Below are positions 40,909 through 48,856 of a stretch of DNA of 48,856 nucleotides, one piece after another. The stretch lies in assembly GCA_905234655.1 (NCBI GenBank), contig CAJOJG010000018.1, positions 1 through 48,856 on the forward strand. The letters run 5' to 3'. The stretch is from an uncultured Bacteroidales bacterium. GTDB lineage: Bacteria > Bacteroidota > Bacteroidia > Bacteroidales > UBA3824. How positions within the stretch are numbered: position 1 is the stretch's first letter; every line of letters starts with the position of its first letter. Both the position numbers and the translations under genes were made by a program. The notes beneath the pieces are model-generated. The model had not been told where the DNA came from. It ran no database searches and saw only the letters and a list, made by a program, of their open reading frames with translations.

Positions 40909-42831
40909 ATGAAAAACCAACTTTCCATATTTCTGATTTCAATATTGACGCTCGCCGCGCAGATTGTGGCGGCGCAGACTGCCAAAATCGACAACGTATG
41001 GCTCGAACATGGTGTCAAGGATAGTTATGGGACTAAGGGTATGAAAATCCACCTCGAATTTTCAATCGAAAACGCGCAGGGCTTGGAAGGAAAGTGCATC
41101 GCCTATTTCTACGACGCTCAAAAAAAAGACCTTTTTAGCGATGTCCAAAACTACAGCACAACAGCCAAAACCGCCTGCGTCAGCAAACACTTCAACCCAG
41201 AAAACCCCATCGACGAGTATGACAACTTTGACTTGTTCATCCCGTACAGCGCATTGGAATTTTCTCCCGGCTCCAACAGGTATTACGTCAGGAGTTGGGT
41301 TTGTTGTACCACAAGTGAAGGCTTTAAATTCTTGACATCATACCGCGACCTTCCATTCATCGGCACCGGCCGTGGCAGCGATGCGTCGGTTGACAATGAT
41401 GTCAGCACGTCCGACACCTCGCGCGCACAGTTGACCCTGCTGTCGCCGCTTTCGACAAGCAAACAGAAATACCACCTCCGTGTCGGCGTCAATTCAGAAT
41501 CCCTCGTGACCGGCAAGAATGTAACTCTTAACGGCAACGCAAACAACAATTTTGCGCGAGGAATCGGACTTTCGGACAATAACGGCTACCAGATGGAAGT
41601 CGAGCAGGACTTGATTTTGGAGGAGGGCGACAACCTGATTACCGTCGAAGTCACCACTGCCGCCGGAATCTCGACGAGGAAATACACCGTCACATACACC
41701 GCCGCGCCCGAACCGTCAGCAAACATCGACAGCCTGTGGGTGGAGTTGGACGTGATGAACAACGGCGAGAAAGGAATCGTGGTCCACCATAACTTCAATA
41801 TCTATAACTCAAACTCCAATGACGAATGTCTTGTGTCGGTCTACCGCGAGGAGGCCAAGCCGGGCGAAACGCCGAAAAAGGTCATGCAGACGGTCGTGAG
41901 CGCGGACTTTAAGTCCACCGACGACCAGAACTCGTACCCTGATTTTGCGATTTTCATGCCGTACAGCTCGATGAAGCTCAGCCCAAACACTTATTACGTC
42001 AGGTCAAAGATTGTCCACGATGTCGACGAGGCTAATAAGACCTTGGCATTCAGCGATTATGTCAAATTCACTCTTGGTCAGGCTGATGACAACAAGGAAA
42101 CCGACAACAAAACCGATAACAAAACCGACGCGAACATCAATAATGGAGACTCCACGACTGCCAATAAGCGCGTGGCACTCGTGATCGGTAACTCGACATA
42201 CCCCATGGAAGCACTCGCCACGTCCATCAACGACGCAAACGACATCGCCCGCAAACTCCAGTCGCTGGGTTTCAACGTCGTCCTTGGAAACAACATGTCG
42301 CACGAAGGCTTGGATAAGGCGATTGCTAATTTTGGCACCTTGGCGAAGGAGGCTGACGTCGCCGTCTTCTATTACGCCGGTTATGGCATACAGCGCGACA
42401 ACTCTAACTACCTCATTCCCACGGACGCAAAATTGCCATACGCCGAAAAGGTCAAGTACGAGTGCGTCGACGCGGCGATGGTTGTGTCGATGATGAAGAA
42501 TGCAAAACAGAAGTTGATGATACTCAATCCAAACCACACAAATCCGTTCGAGAAAAACTGGTCGGACGGCGAGCATGACGGCAATTCCATGGCTGAATAT
42601 TCCGCCGACAATATGCTTTTCGTCTATTCGCCTAATCTTTCTCCCACGGCCGCCAATGGACGCAACGGCGCGTTTGCCGCCGCATTGTTGGACAACCTGA
42701 CGCCAAACGGGAACGGCATTCTCGACGTTATGATGAAGACTAACAGGCTGTTGCGCGAATTGACCGGCAAGTCCCAGTCGGCTAAGGTTTTGAGTACGCT
42801 TTACGAGGACATCATTTTTAACAGACAGTAA
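40909..42831 (+). CDS. Exported pseudo-caspase with duplicated beta-sandwich domains
   Basis: 640 aa from ATG 40909. Signal peptide (LTLAAQIVAAQ). Two copies of one beta-sandwich domain, about 24-145 (AKIDNVWLEHGVKD...FIPYSALEFSPGSNRYYVRS) and 271-368 (ANIDSLWVELDVMN...FMPYSSMKLSPNTYYVRS), flank an Ig-like bacterial domain (about 172-265). After a DNK-rich linker comes a caspase/C14 domain, 420-640 (KRVALVIGNSTYPMEALATSINDANDIARKL). The catalytic His in YAGHG is Tyr492 (YAGYG), and the Cys in LDACRNNPF is Asn542 (LNPNHTNPF), so the protease should be inactive. The fold otherwise looks intact (NYLIPTDAKL, GRNGAFAAALLDNL). Stops 2 nt before a papain-like protease gene. A regulatory or scaffold role is inferred. 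Confidence 0.85.
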   Translation: MKNQLSIFLISILTLAAQIVAAQTAKIDNVWLEHGVKDSYGTKGMKIHLEFSIENAQGLEGKCIAYFYDAQKKDLFSDVQNYSTTAKTACVSKHFNPENPIDEYDNFDLFIPYSALEFSPGSNRYYVRSWVCCTTSEGFKFLTSYRDLPFIGTGRGSDASVDNDVSTSDTSRAQLTLLSPLSTSKQKYHLRVGVNSESLVTGKNVTLNGNANNNFARGIGLSDNNGYQMEVEQDLILEEGDNLITVEVTTAAGISTRKYTVTYTAAPEPSANIDSLWVELDVMNNGEKGIVVHHNFNIYNSNSNDECLVSVYREEAKPGETPKKVMQTVVSADFKSTDDQNSYPDFAIFMPYSSMKLSPNTYYVRSKIVHDVDEANKTLAFSDYVKFTLGQADDNKETDNKTDNKTDANINNGDSTTANKRVALVIGNSTYPMEALATSINDANDIARKLQSLGFNVVLGNNMSHEGLDKAIANFGTLAKEADVAVFYYAGYGIQRDNSNYLIPTDAKLPYAEKVKYECVDAAMVVSMMKNAKQKLMILNPNHTNPFEKNWSDGEHDGNSMAEYSADNMLFVYSPNLSPTAANGRNGAFAAALLDNLTPNGNGILDVMMKTNRLLRELTGKSQSAKVLSTLYEDIIFNRQ

Positions 42832-42833
42832 CA

Positions 42834-44222
42834 ATGAAAAAAATCTTGATAATATTCATGCTCGCCGCCAGCATTTCAAACGCCCAAGAGCATGAGGAAC
42901 TGGGCATGGGGCTTGTCATCGACGAGGAGGCATACAACAACATCCCCGGCAAGCCCGCCCTCGTCACCCGCAGTTACAATGGACTTCCCGAAAGCCATTC
43001 CTTAGTCCAATACTGCCCAAAGCCAAGGTCGCAGGGCAACTTTGGAAGTTGTTCGGCATGGTCGACCGGCTACGCTGCGCGGACGATTGCCGAGGCTATT
43101 GCAAATGGCTGGGTAAACACGGACATCATAACCGAGGAAGCATTCTCGCCGTGGTTCGTGTACACCAACATACGCCGTAATCACAACGACAACTGTAGTG
43201 GTGGTACTGCTATAGAAGACGCATTGAGGCTGATGAAAAACACTGGCATAACCAAATTTTCAGAATATTCGTCGGAGTGCGAGGACTACGTGCCGACACC
43301 AATAATGGAAGCGTCCGAGAGGTACAAAATCGACGACTATTTCACGCTCATACCATATCAATGCAACGACTACCAACTGAAAATCAATTCGGTCAAGAAA
43401 GCCATTGCAAACGACCGCCCCGTGATTTTCGCGATGGATGTCTACAAATCTTTCGGTGACAGTTGGGGAAAGGAACTTTGGGATGGCGTCATGGAAGGCA
43501 ATCCAGGGGGACACGCGATGTGTGTGATTGGTTATGACGACAATATGTACGGCGGCGCGTTCCATATCCAAAACAGTTGGGGGACTTCTTGGGGCGACGG
43601 CGGACGCATTTGGGTCAAATACGACGATTTCGCCAAATGCGCAAAGTACGCATTCGAGATGTACGTCCGCCCAAAAACTACCGGAAAGAACCTTCTGCGC
43701 GGTAATTTCTACATCAAATTTGCCACCGGCGAGCAGCCATCGGCGACTTTGGACACCGTGTCATCGGCGATTCCACACTACAAAATTTACGGCGAGTACG
43801 TGTCCGGCACACGTTACAGGATTTACATCACAAACAACGAGCCGGCATACGTGTACCTGATTGGCAGCGACTTGTACAATAATTGCGGAAAGGTTTTCCC
43901 GCCCAACGAGCATGTCTCGTCCGCCTTGGTCTATAAATCCAACTGCATCGCCATACCCGACGAGCGTTTCTATGTCCAGATGGACAACACAGTCGGCAAG
44001 GACTACATCTGCGTCCTGTATTCGTCAGAAAAACTCGACATCGACACCATAGTTGAAGACATCAAAAACGGTGCGGGCGACTTCTATGAACGCCTTGAGG
44101 CTGCGCTTGGACGCGACATGGTGACGTCCGCCGATGTCAAGTTCTCCCAAAACAGCATCTCGTTTTCAGCCAACACGCGCCGTGTAGTCCTGCCGATTGT
44201 CGCAGAAATGCTGCACAAATAA
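42834..44222 (+). CDS. Exported papain-like (C1) cysteine protease with DUF4384-like tail
   Basis: 462 aa. Signal peptide (LAASISNAQ). C1A-type catalytic set intact: oxyanion Gln67 and nucleophile Cys73 in SQGNFGSCSAW, His227 in GNPGGHAMCVIGYDD, Asn247 in IQNSWGTSWGDGG. No inhibitory I29 propeptide is seen; only about 45 residues precede the catalytic domain. About 315-395 resembles DUF4384 (AYVYLIGSDLYNNCGKVFPP...IAIPDERFYVQMDN...ICVLYSSEKLD). In many bacteria that domain is fused to active caspase-like domains, whereas here the caspase domain is in the preceding gene, 2 nt upstream. The two products probably act together in the periplasm or outside the cell. Confidence 0.86.
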   Translation: MKKILIIFMLAASISNAQEHEELGMGLVIDEEAYNNIPGKPALVTRSYNGLPESHSLVQYCPKPRSQGNFGSCSAWSTGYAARTIAEAIANGWVNTDIITEEAFSPWFVYTNIRRNHNDNCSGGTAIEDALRLMKNTGITKFSEYSSECEDYVPTPIMEASERYKIDDYFTLIPYQCNDYQLKINSVKKAIANDRPVIFAMDVYKSFGDSWGKELWDGVMEGNPGGHAMCVIGYDDNMYGGAFHIQNSWGTSWGDGGRIWVKYDDFAKCAKYAFEMYVRPKTTGKNLLRGNFYIKFATGEQPSATLDTVSSAIPHYKIYGEYVSGTRYRIYITNNEPAYVYLIGSDLYNNCGKVFPPNEHVSSALVYKSNCIAIPDERFYVQMDNTVGKDYICVLYSSEKLDIDTIVEDIKNGAGDFYERLEAALGRDMVTSADVKFSQNSISFSANTRRVVLPIVAEMLHK

Positions 44223-44249
44223 ATTTTTTCGATTTCCAAAAATATTTCT

Positions 44250-44257
44250 TATCTTTG
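44250..44257 (+). promoter_or_regulatory. -7 box for parE
   Basis: TATCTTTG, 26 nt before the ATG at 44284. No terminator was seen after the papain-like gene, so read-through is possible. Confidence 0.5.
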
Positions 44258-44283
44258 CCCCACGACAATTATAATTGACACAA

Positions 44284-46161
44284 ATGGAAGAACAACTCGA
44301 AGAATACACCGACGAAAAAATCCAGACCCTCGAGTGGCAGGAGCACATCCGCCGCCGCCCGGGCATGTACATAGGAAAACTTGGCGACGGCTCGTCCGCC
44401 GACGACGGAATCTACGTCCTCTTAAAAGAGGCCCTCGACAACTCAATCGACGAATTTATGATGGGATTCGGCAAGAAGATTGAAGTCTCGATACGCGATT
44501 CACACGTCATAATCCGCGACTTCGGGCGCGGCATCCCCCTCGGCAAAGTCCGCGACGTGGCGAGCAAGATGAACACCGGCGCAAAATACGACAGCTCGGT
44601 CTTCAAGAAATCCGTCGGCCTCAACGGCGTCGGCATCAAAGCCGTCAACGCCCTCAGCACCGAATTCATGATACGCTCATTCCGCGACGGACAATGCAAG
44701 CGCGTGGTATTCTCAAAAGGCATCTGCCAGCAGGACGACACCCTCGTGCCATCCAACGAAAAAAACGGCACAGAGACATCCTTCACGCCCGACCCCTCGC
44801 TTTTCGTCAACTATTCTTTCCAGGACGACTACATCGTCCCGATGCTCAAGAATTACGTCTATCTCAATACCGGCCTGACAATCAACTACAACGGCGAACT
44901 ATACAACTCAAAAAACGGCCTCCTCGACCTCCTGACCGACAACATGAGTAGCGAGGGCGTGTACCCGATAATCCACCTCAAAGGCCAGGACATCGAGATT
45001 GCCATCACGCACAACAACCAGTTTTCGGAAGAAATCTACTCATTCGTCAACGGCCAGCACACCACGCAGGGCGGCACGCACGTAATGGCATTCCGCGAGG
45101 CGGTCGCAAAAACCATCCGCGACTTCTACAAAAAAGAATTTGACATCGGCGACATCAAAATGTCGATGTGCGCGGCCGTCAGCATCAAGGTCGAGGAACC
45201 CGTATTCGAGTCGCAGACCAAGACAAAACTCGGCAGCCGCAACATGAAGCCCGACGGCGAGAGCATCCGAAACTTCATGCTCAACTTCGTCTGCAAGGAA
45301 CTCGACAACTACCTCCACAAAAACCCCGACACCGCGCAGACGCTCCTCAAAAAAATCCTCGACAACGAGCGCGACCGCAAGGCGATGGCGGGTGTCCAAA
45401 AAATCGCCCGCGAGCGAGCCAAGAAGGTCAACCTCCACAACCGCAAGCTCCGCGACTGCAACGTCCACTTCAACACCAACGACAAGCGCAAATCAGAGGC
45501 GACGATTTTCATCACCGAGGGCGACTCCGCGAGCGGCAGCATAACCAAGAGCCGCGACGTCAACACACAGGCGGTGTTCAGTCTCCGTGGCAAGCCGCTC
45601 AACTGTTTTGGCCTCACCAAAAAGGTGGTCTATGAAAACGAAGAGTTCAACCTCCTTCAAGCCGCACTCAACATCGAGGAAGGCATAGAAAACATACGCT
45701 ACAACAAAGTAGTAATCGCCACCGATGCCGACGTTGACGGAATGCACATCAGGCTGTTGATGATAACGTTTTTCCTCAACTTTTTCCCCGAAGTCATCAA
45801 AAACAAGCACCTTTATATATTGCAGACCCCGCTTTTCCGCGTCCGCAACAAGCAAAAGACCTTCTATTGCTACTCCGAGGAAGAAAAGTTGGCGGCAATA
45901 CAAGCGTGCGGCAAGAATCCCGAAATGACACGATTCAAAGGTCTCGGCGAGATTTCGCCCGACGAGTTCAAGCACTTCATCGGACCAGAAATGCGCATAG
46001 AGCCGGTACTCATCAAGCGCGAAGACCAGATACAACAGCTGATGGAGTTTTACATGGGCAAAAACACGCCCGACCGCCAAAACTTCATCATCGACAACCT
46101 CATCATCGAGGAAGACCGCCTCGAAAACGACGACGACGAAAATGTGGTTTTGACAGACTAA
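44284..46161 (+). CDS. parE: DNA topoisomerase IV subunit B (type IIA, ATPase subunit)
   Basis: 625 aa from ATG 44284. GHKL ATPase motifs: [21 protein letters not shown] and [12 protein letters not shown]. Toprim motifs: [12 protein letters not shown] and [13 protein letters not shown]. Also [12 protein letters not shown] and the C-terminal [18 protein letters not shown]. Works with the A subunit (parC) to decatenate chromosomes and relax supercoils; no parC lies in the window. The compact length without a GyrB-type insertion, and the LGEIS motif, favour the topo IV subunit over GyrB. Two exported/signalling genes follow at 47 and 27 nt. Confidence 0.88.
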   Translation: MEEQLEEYTDEKIQTLEWQEHIRRRPGMYIGKLGDGSSADDGIYVLLKEALDNSIDEFMMGFGKKIEVSIRDSHVIIRDFGRGIPLGKVRDVASKMNTGAKYDSSVFKKSVGLNGVGIKAVNALSTEFMIRSFRDGQCKRVVFSKGICQQDDTLVPSNEKNGTETSFTPDPSLFVNYSFQDDYIVPMLKNYVYLNTGLTINYNGELYNSKNGLLDLLTDNMSSEGVYPIIHLKGQDIEIAITHNNQFSEEIYSFVNGQHTTQGGTHVMAFREAVAKTIRDFYKKEFDIGDIKMSMCAAVSIKVEEPVFESQTKTKLGSRNMKPDGESIRNFMLNFVCKELDNYLHKNPDTAQTLLKKILDNERDRKAMAGVQKIARERAKKVNLHNRKLRDCNVHFNTNDKRKSEATIFITEGDSASGSITKSRDVNTQAVFSLRGKPLNCFGLTKKVVYENEEFNLLQAALNIEEGIENIRYNKVVIATDADVDGMHIRLLMITFFLNFFPEVIKNKHLYILQTPLFRVRNKQKTFYCYSEEEKLAAIQACGKNPEMTRFKGLGEISPDEFKHFIGPEMRIEPVLIKREDQIQQLMEFYMGKNTPDRQNFIIDNLIIEEDRLENDDDENVVLTD

Positions 46162-46208
46162 AACAACACATTCCGCCGTTATAATATCGGACTAAAATTG
46201 CAGACACG

Positions 46209-46754
46209 ATGAAACGACTACTCCTGACGGCGGCTATAATGATTGGCGCCATGACAACACAAGCCCAGAATGTCAAAAACGACGTTCCGGGGCTGTATTG
46301 TTTCGCCGCCAACACAAAAATCTCAATAACCCAAACCACAACTCGAAACATCGAGGAAATCAGGCAGGGCGACAAAATACTCGCCTACGACCCCGAAAAA
46401 CAGGAGACATTCCAGTCCGAAGTATTGGCGACCGCCGCCGTGCCACACGACAACATCGTATGCTACACATTCGACGACGGCCGCCACATAACCACGACCG
46501 ACGACCACCCATTCCTCACAACACACGGCTGGGCATCATCAAACCCCGCCAAAACCGCAAAATACAAAGGATTCGGCAAAGTCTCCACGCTCACCACCGA
46601 CGACATCATAATCACCGGCGAAGGCACTGTAACCCTCGCCGCCATCACCCGCCCAAAACAAAAAATAATGACCTACACGATTGTAAAACTTTCGGAAGGC
46701 AACGTTTTCTTCGCCAACGGAATGGCGGTAGGCGCAGAAGAAGCAAAATTGTAA
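46209..46754 (+). CDS. Secreted minimal Hint-domain (Hedgehog/intein) protein
   Basis: 181 aa. Signal peptide (GAMTTQAQ), then after about ten residues the Hint domain begins: LYCFAANTKISI with candidate nucleophile Cys31, NIEEIRQGDKILAYDPEK, and the block B element ITTTDDHPFLTTHGW (His100). The protein ends with KLSEGNVFFANGMAVG, which resembles the last strand of Hint domains but has no canonical His-Asn and almost nothing after it. Hint domains normally splice or cleave flanking sequences; here the only flank is a mature N-terminus of about ten residues. Whether it cleaves itself is unknown. Lies 47 nt after parE and 27 nt before a kinase gene. Confidence 0.8.
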   Translation: MKRLLLTAAIMIGAMTTQAQNVKNDVPGLYCFAANTKISITQTTTRNIEEIRQGDKILAYDPEKQETFQSEVLATAAVPHDNIVCYTFDDGRHITTTDDHPFLTTHGWASSNPAKTAKYKGFGKVSTLTTDDIIITGEGTVTLAAITRPKQKIMTYTIVKLSEGNVFFANGMAVGAEEAKL

Positions 46755-46781
46755 TAAATAACTAACGATATAGTAATCCAA

Positions 46782-48521
46782 ATGGCTGACAACAACGAAA
46801 ACACACTCGGCTCCGGCTTCATAACCGACAACGGACAGACCGGCGGCGCAGACCTCGGCTCGGGCTTTGTAACATCCTCAGAGCCTGCCAACACCACACC
46901 TAAAACTGGGGACAACGCCCTTGCCAACACATTCACAGACATAAAGGAACTCTCCGTACAAGGCGCGATGAGCACTGTATATCAAGGCAAGAAATACGGC
47001 AAGTGGCACATCATCAAGAGGATAAAACCTCAATTCAAAGACGATCCGCAATACCGCGAACTCTTTATGAAAGAGTTTGACAACGGCGTGCAGCTCGACC
47101 ACCCCAACATTGTGCGTTTCGAGGACAAAGGCGAAGATGCCGAAGGCCTCTGGTACACAATGGAATACGTGGACGGTCGCCCGCTCTCTGACATGATAAA
47201 GACTGGCGAACTCATCAAAAACGAAAGACTCACGCGCAGCATCATCACACAGCTCTGCGACGCGCTCACATACGTTCACAAAAAACAGATTGTGCACCGC
47301 GACCTCAAGCCCGACAACATCCTCGTTACCTACCGTGGCGACAATGTCAAGCTTCTCGACTTTGGACTTGCATACGCCGACCGTTACGACGACCATCTCG
47401 TCAAAGCCGGCACGCCCAAATACGCCGCCCCCGAGCAAATGACCAAAGGCAACCTCGTGGACCAACGCGCCGACATATATTCCCTCGGCCTCATAATACT
47501 CGAAATGTGCACTGGAAGTCTTGTGGACCGCACGGCATCTACGGTTCAAAACCCCAACTTCAAGCTCATCATCAACCGCGCCACGCAGCCCGCGCCCGAA
47601 AACCGTTACCACGACTGCCGCGAGATACTTAGCGACCTCAATTCGCAGGTAATCACCGGCACATCGCTCCAGCAACCCGCCCCCGCCGAGGTGAAGCCCG
47701 TCTCCCGTCCCGCTGCAACCCCAGTAGAAGGCGAGCGCAAGAAAAACAAACTTCCCCTCATCCTCGGCATCCTCGCCGCAGCGGCAATCATAGGCATCGT
47801 CATCTTCTTCATGACACGCAACGGCGGCACCACCACCCCGCCCACCAACACCACCGCCGACAACGGAACCAGCAACACCCCAGTCCAAGACCAGCCCAAA
47901 AAGTCCGAGGACAGCAACACCCAAGACCAAAACAAGCCCGTTGTTGACGACCAAAAACAAAACAGTAGCCCCACGGAAGAGGAAAAGAAACAAAACGAGC
48001 AACAATCCGCCCTCAAAGAGGAATACGAACGTCTCCTCAGCGACGCCAAGAAAGTGCTCGAGGTGGACAAAAATGTAGCCCGCGCCCTTCCGCTCTACGA
48101 AGCCATCGTCAACAAGCACAAAACCGAAGCCAAAGAGAAGGTGAAATTCTGCAAGGAACAGATTGCGAAGAATAGTCTAAGACCCAATGAACTTACGCAA
48201 GTATCAGAAAACGGACTTATTGGGTTTGCAAACAAGGACGGTTATGTCGTCATTGACTATCTCTATAAAAAGGCAGTTTTCCATCAAAAAGGAAAAGATT
48301 TACTCGCAGTTCAAAACAGGCAGGGCAAATGGGGTTTAATAGGTAATGCCACAAAACTTCCAGTGACGGAATTCATATACACCGACGAAAAGATGAGAAA
48401 TGACTATTCAAACAGCCAGTATAGAATGTTCCTATTTGGCAAAGCGGGTGAACAATGGGACGAGATTTGGATGGTCGGTGGTCAATTGCACATACAACGT
48501 TACCCAGTTGGCAAACGATAA
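46782..48521 (+). CDS. Transmembrane Ser/Thr protein kinase with extracytoplasmic WG-repeat-like domain
   Basis: 579 aa. The N-terminus has a duplicated LGSGFIT / LGSGFVT motif (9-31). Hanks-type kinase domain about 55-290: the Gly loop is degenerate (VQGAMSTVYQG), catalytic Lys79 (HIIKRIK), HRDLKPDN (172-179), LLDFG (193-195), GTPKYAAPEQ and DIYSLGLIILEM. One membrane helix spans about 324-344, followed by a long Thr/Asn/Gln/Lys linker, a helical stretch (400-460), and a C-terminal sensor-like region (GLIGFANKDGYVVIDYLYKK...NRQGKWGLIG) of WG-repeat type. It probably senses an envelope signal and phosphorylates cytoplasmic proteins; targets unknown. Catalytic residues look complete apart from the Gly loop. 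Confidence 0.87.
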   Translation: MADNNENTLGSGFITDNGQTGGADLGSGFVTSSEPANTTPKTGDNALANTFTDIKELSVQGAMSTVYQGKKYGKWHIIKRIKPQFKDDPQYRELFMKEFDNGVQLDHPNIVRFEDKGEDAEGLWYTMEYVDGRPLSDMIKTGELIKNERLTRSIITQLCDALTYVHKKQIVHRDLKPDNILVTYRGDNVKLLDFGLAYADRYDDHLVKAGTPKYAAPEQMTKGNLVDQRADIYSLGLIILEMCTGSLVDRTASTVQNPNFKLIINRATQPAPENRYHDCREILSDLNSQVITGTSLQQPAPAEVKPVSRPAATPVEGERKKNKLPLILGILAAAAIIGIVIFFMTRNGGTTTPPTNTTADNGTSNTPVQDQPKKSEDSNTQDQNKPVVDDQKQNSSPTEEEKKQNEQQSALKEEYERLLSDAKKVLEVDKNVARALPLYEAIVNKHKTEAKEKVKFCKEQIAKNSLRPNELTQVSENGLIGFANKDGYVVIDYLYKKAVFHQKGKDLLAVQNRQGKWGLIGNATKLPVTEFIYTDEKMRNDYSNSQYRMFLFGKAGEQWDEIWMVGGQLHIQRYPVGKR

Positions 48522-48522
48522 A

Positions 48523-48570
48523 AACAATGACGGTGGTATTTGTTGGCGTACAAATGCCATCGTCATTGTT
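48523..48570 (+). terminator. Terminator after the kinase gene
   Basis: 20-nt arms 48523-48542 and 48551-48570 pair fully if two G-U pairs are allowed, with an 8-nt loop, followed by ATTTTCC. Also suits the convergent nuclease gene. Confidence 0.8.
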
Positions 48571-48603
48571 ATTTTCCACAACATTCCGCCGATAGTAATA
48601 TTT

Positions 48604-48856
48604 TCACCTCTCCACCACCCAGTCAGTGATTGTCCTGGTGTTGTTATCCGACGAGATGTTGACACCGATTTTGACGACTTCGCGGTCGTCGTACTTGTAG
48701 GGGATGGTGTAGTTTTTTGAGTTGATTTGCGCCAATGCGTCTGAAGCCGAGCCATCCACTTTGAGCTCGAGGACAAAGATATTCTTCTCGTTTTTGATGA
48801 CGACATCCGTGCGCCCGACGGCTGTGTTGACCTCAACTTCGGTGTAGAACCCGAGC
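48604..48856 (-). CDS. PD-(D/E)XK nuclease superfamily protein (DUF1703 type), C-terminal part, cut by window edge
   Basis: The last 84 residues: LGFYTEVEVNTAVGRTDVVIKNEKNIFVLELKVDGSASDA... in segments, with the nuclease core Asp (GRTD) and E-L-K, then ALAQINSKNY, a YDDREVVKIGVNISS segment and TDWVVER before TGA. It continues beyond 48856. In this family an AAA_9-type ATPase domain precedes the nuclease part. It is an intact relative of the tail fused to the IS3 transposase at 332-1189. Confidence 0.8.
   Translation of the reverse strand, partial: LGFYTEVEVNTAVGRTDVVIKNEKNIFVLELKVDGSASDALAQINSKNYTIPYKYDDREVVKIGVNISSDNNTRTITDWVVER

Noticed and set aside
46878..48119. 413-codon minus-strand frame across the kinase gene
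   Set aside because: Antisense shadow; the plus strand has full kinase motifs.
332..48856. DUF1703-type sequences at both window ends as ends of one composite element
   Set aside because: They share orientation and family only; housekeeping genes lie between and no flanking repeats were found.

Overview
The window looks like a chromosomal segment of an uncultured gut- or rumen-type Bacteroidales (Bacteroidetes). Reasons: gene upstream regions repeatedly carry the Bacteroidetes -7 box TAnnTTTG, several with TTTG 19-20 nt further upstream; many exported lipoproteins have an LxxC lipobox; and there is a type IX secretion type B sorting domain, a DUF5723/TSP3/OmpA protein, a rubredoxin-first rubrerythrin and GH3/GH43 glycoside hydrolases. 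No plasmid, phage or CRISPR signature was seen. Product names come from motif recognition by eye; no database search was run.

Layout. 1-1.5 kb: decayed DNA, with a gene tail, a strong terminator, and an internally deleted IS3-family element fused in frame to the tail of a PD-(D/E)XK (DUF1703) nuclease. 1.5-8.7 kb: purF-like gene (minus), then recN, smpB, a Nudix hydrolase, nudC, a broken MFS transporter and an exported flavodoxin-fold lipoprotein (plus). 8.7-16.7 kb: a minus-strand carbohydrate block (GH3, a membrane protein, two GH43, an esterase) with no SusC/SusD pair, interspersed with palindromic repeats. 16.7-20 kb: argH coupled to a small HARE-HTH-like protein, and a secreted lipase-like lipoprotein. 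20-28.1 kb: ribH, rubrerythrin, a DUF4143 ATPase, a three-gene secreted metalloprotease unit with a newly noticed 48-residue ORF, a RelA-type synthetase and an AspT/YidE transporter. 28.1-34.3 kb: a gene remnant, a tight GH3 / bile-acid-symporter-family / acyltransferase operon, ndk and nrnA.

34.4-48.6 kb is a plus-strand envelope and signalling region. It holds an FKBP-type lipoprotein, two unknown lipoproteins in an apparent operon with a DUF5723-TSP3-OmpA protein, a T9SS type B surface protein, tRNA-Leu(GAG), then a two-gene unit of an exported pseudo-caspase (both catalytic residues replaced) and an exported papain-like protease with a DUF4384-like tail. parE follows, then a secreted minimal Hint-domain protein and a transmembrane Ser/Thr kinase with an extracytoplasmic WG-repeat-like domain. 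The window ends in the tail of another DUF1703-type nuclease.

The best candidate for an undescribed system is the pseudo-caspase/papain pair at 40.9-44.2 kb, possibly together with the Hint protein and kinase downstream. The second is the 48-aa ORF / metalloprotease / lipoprotein unit at 22.8-24.2 kb.
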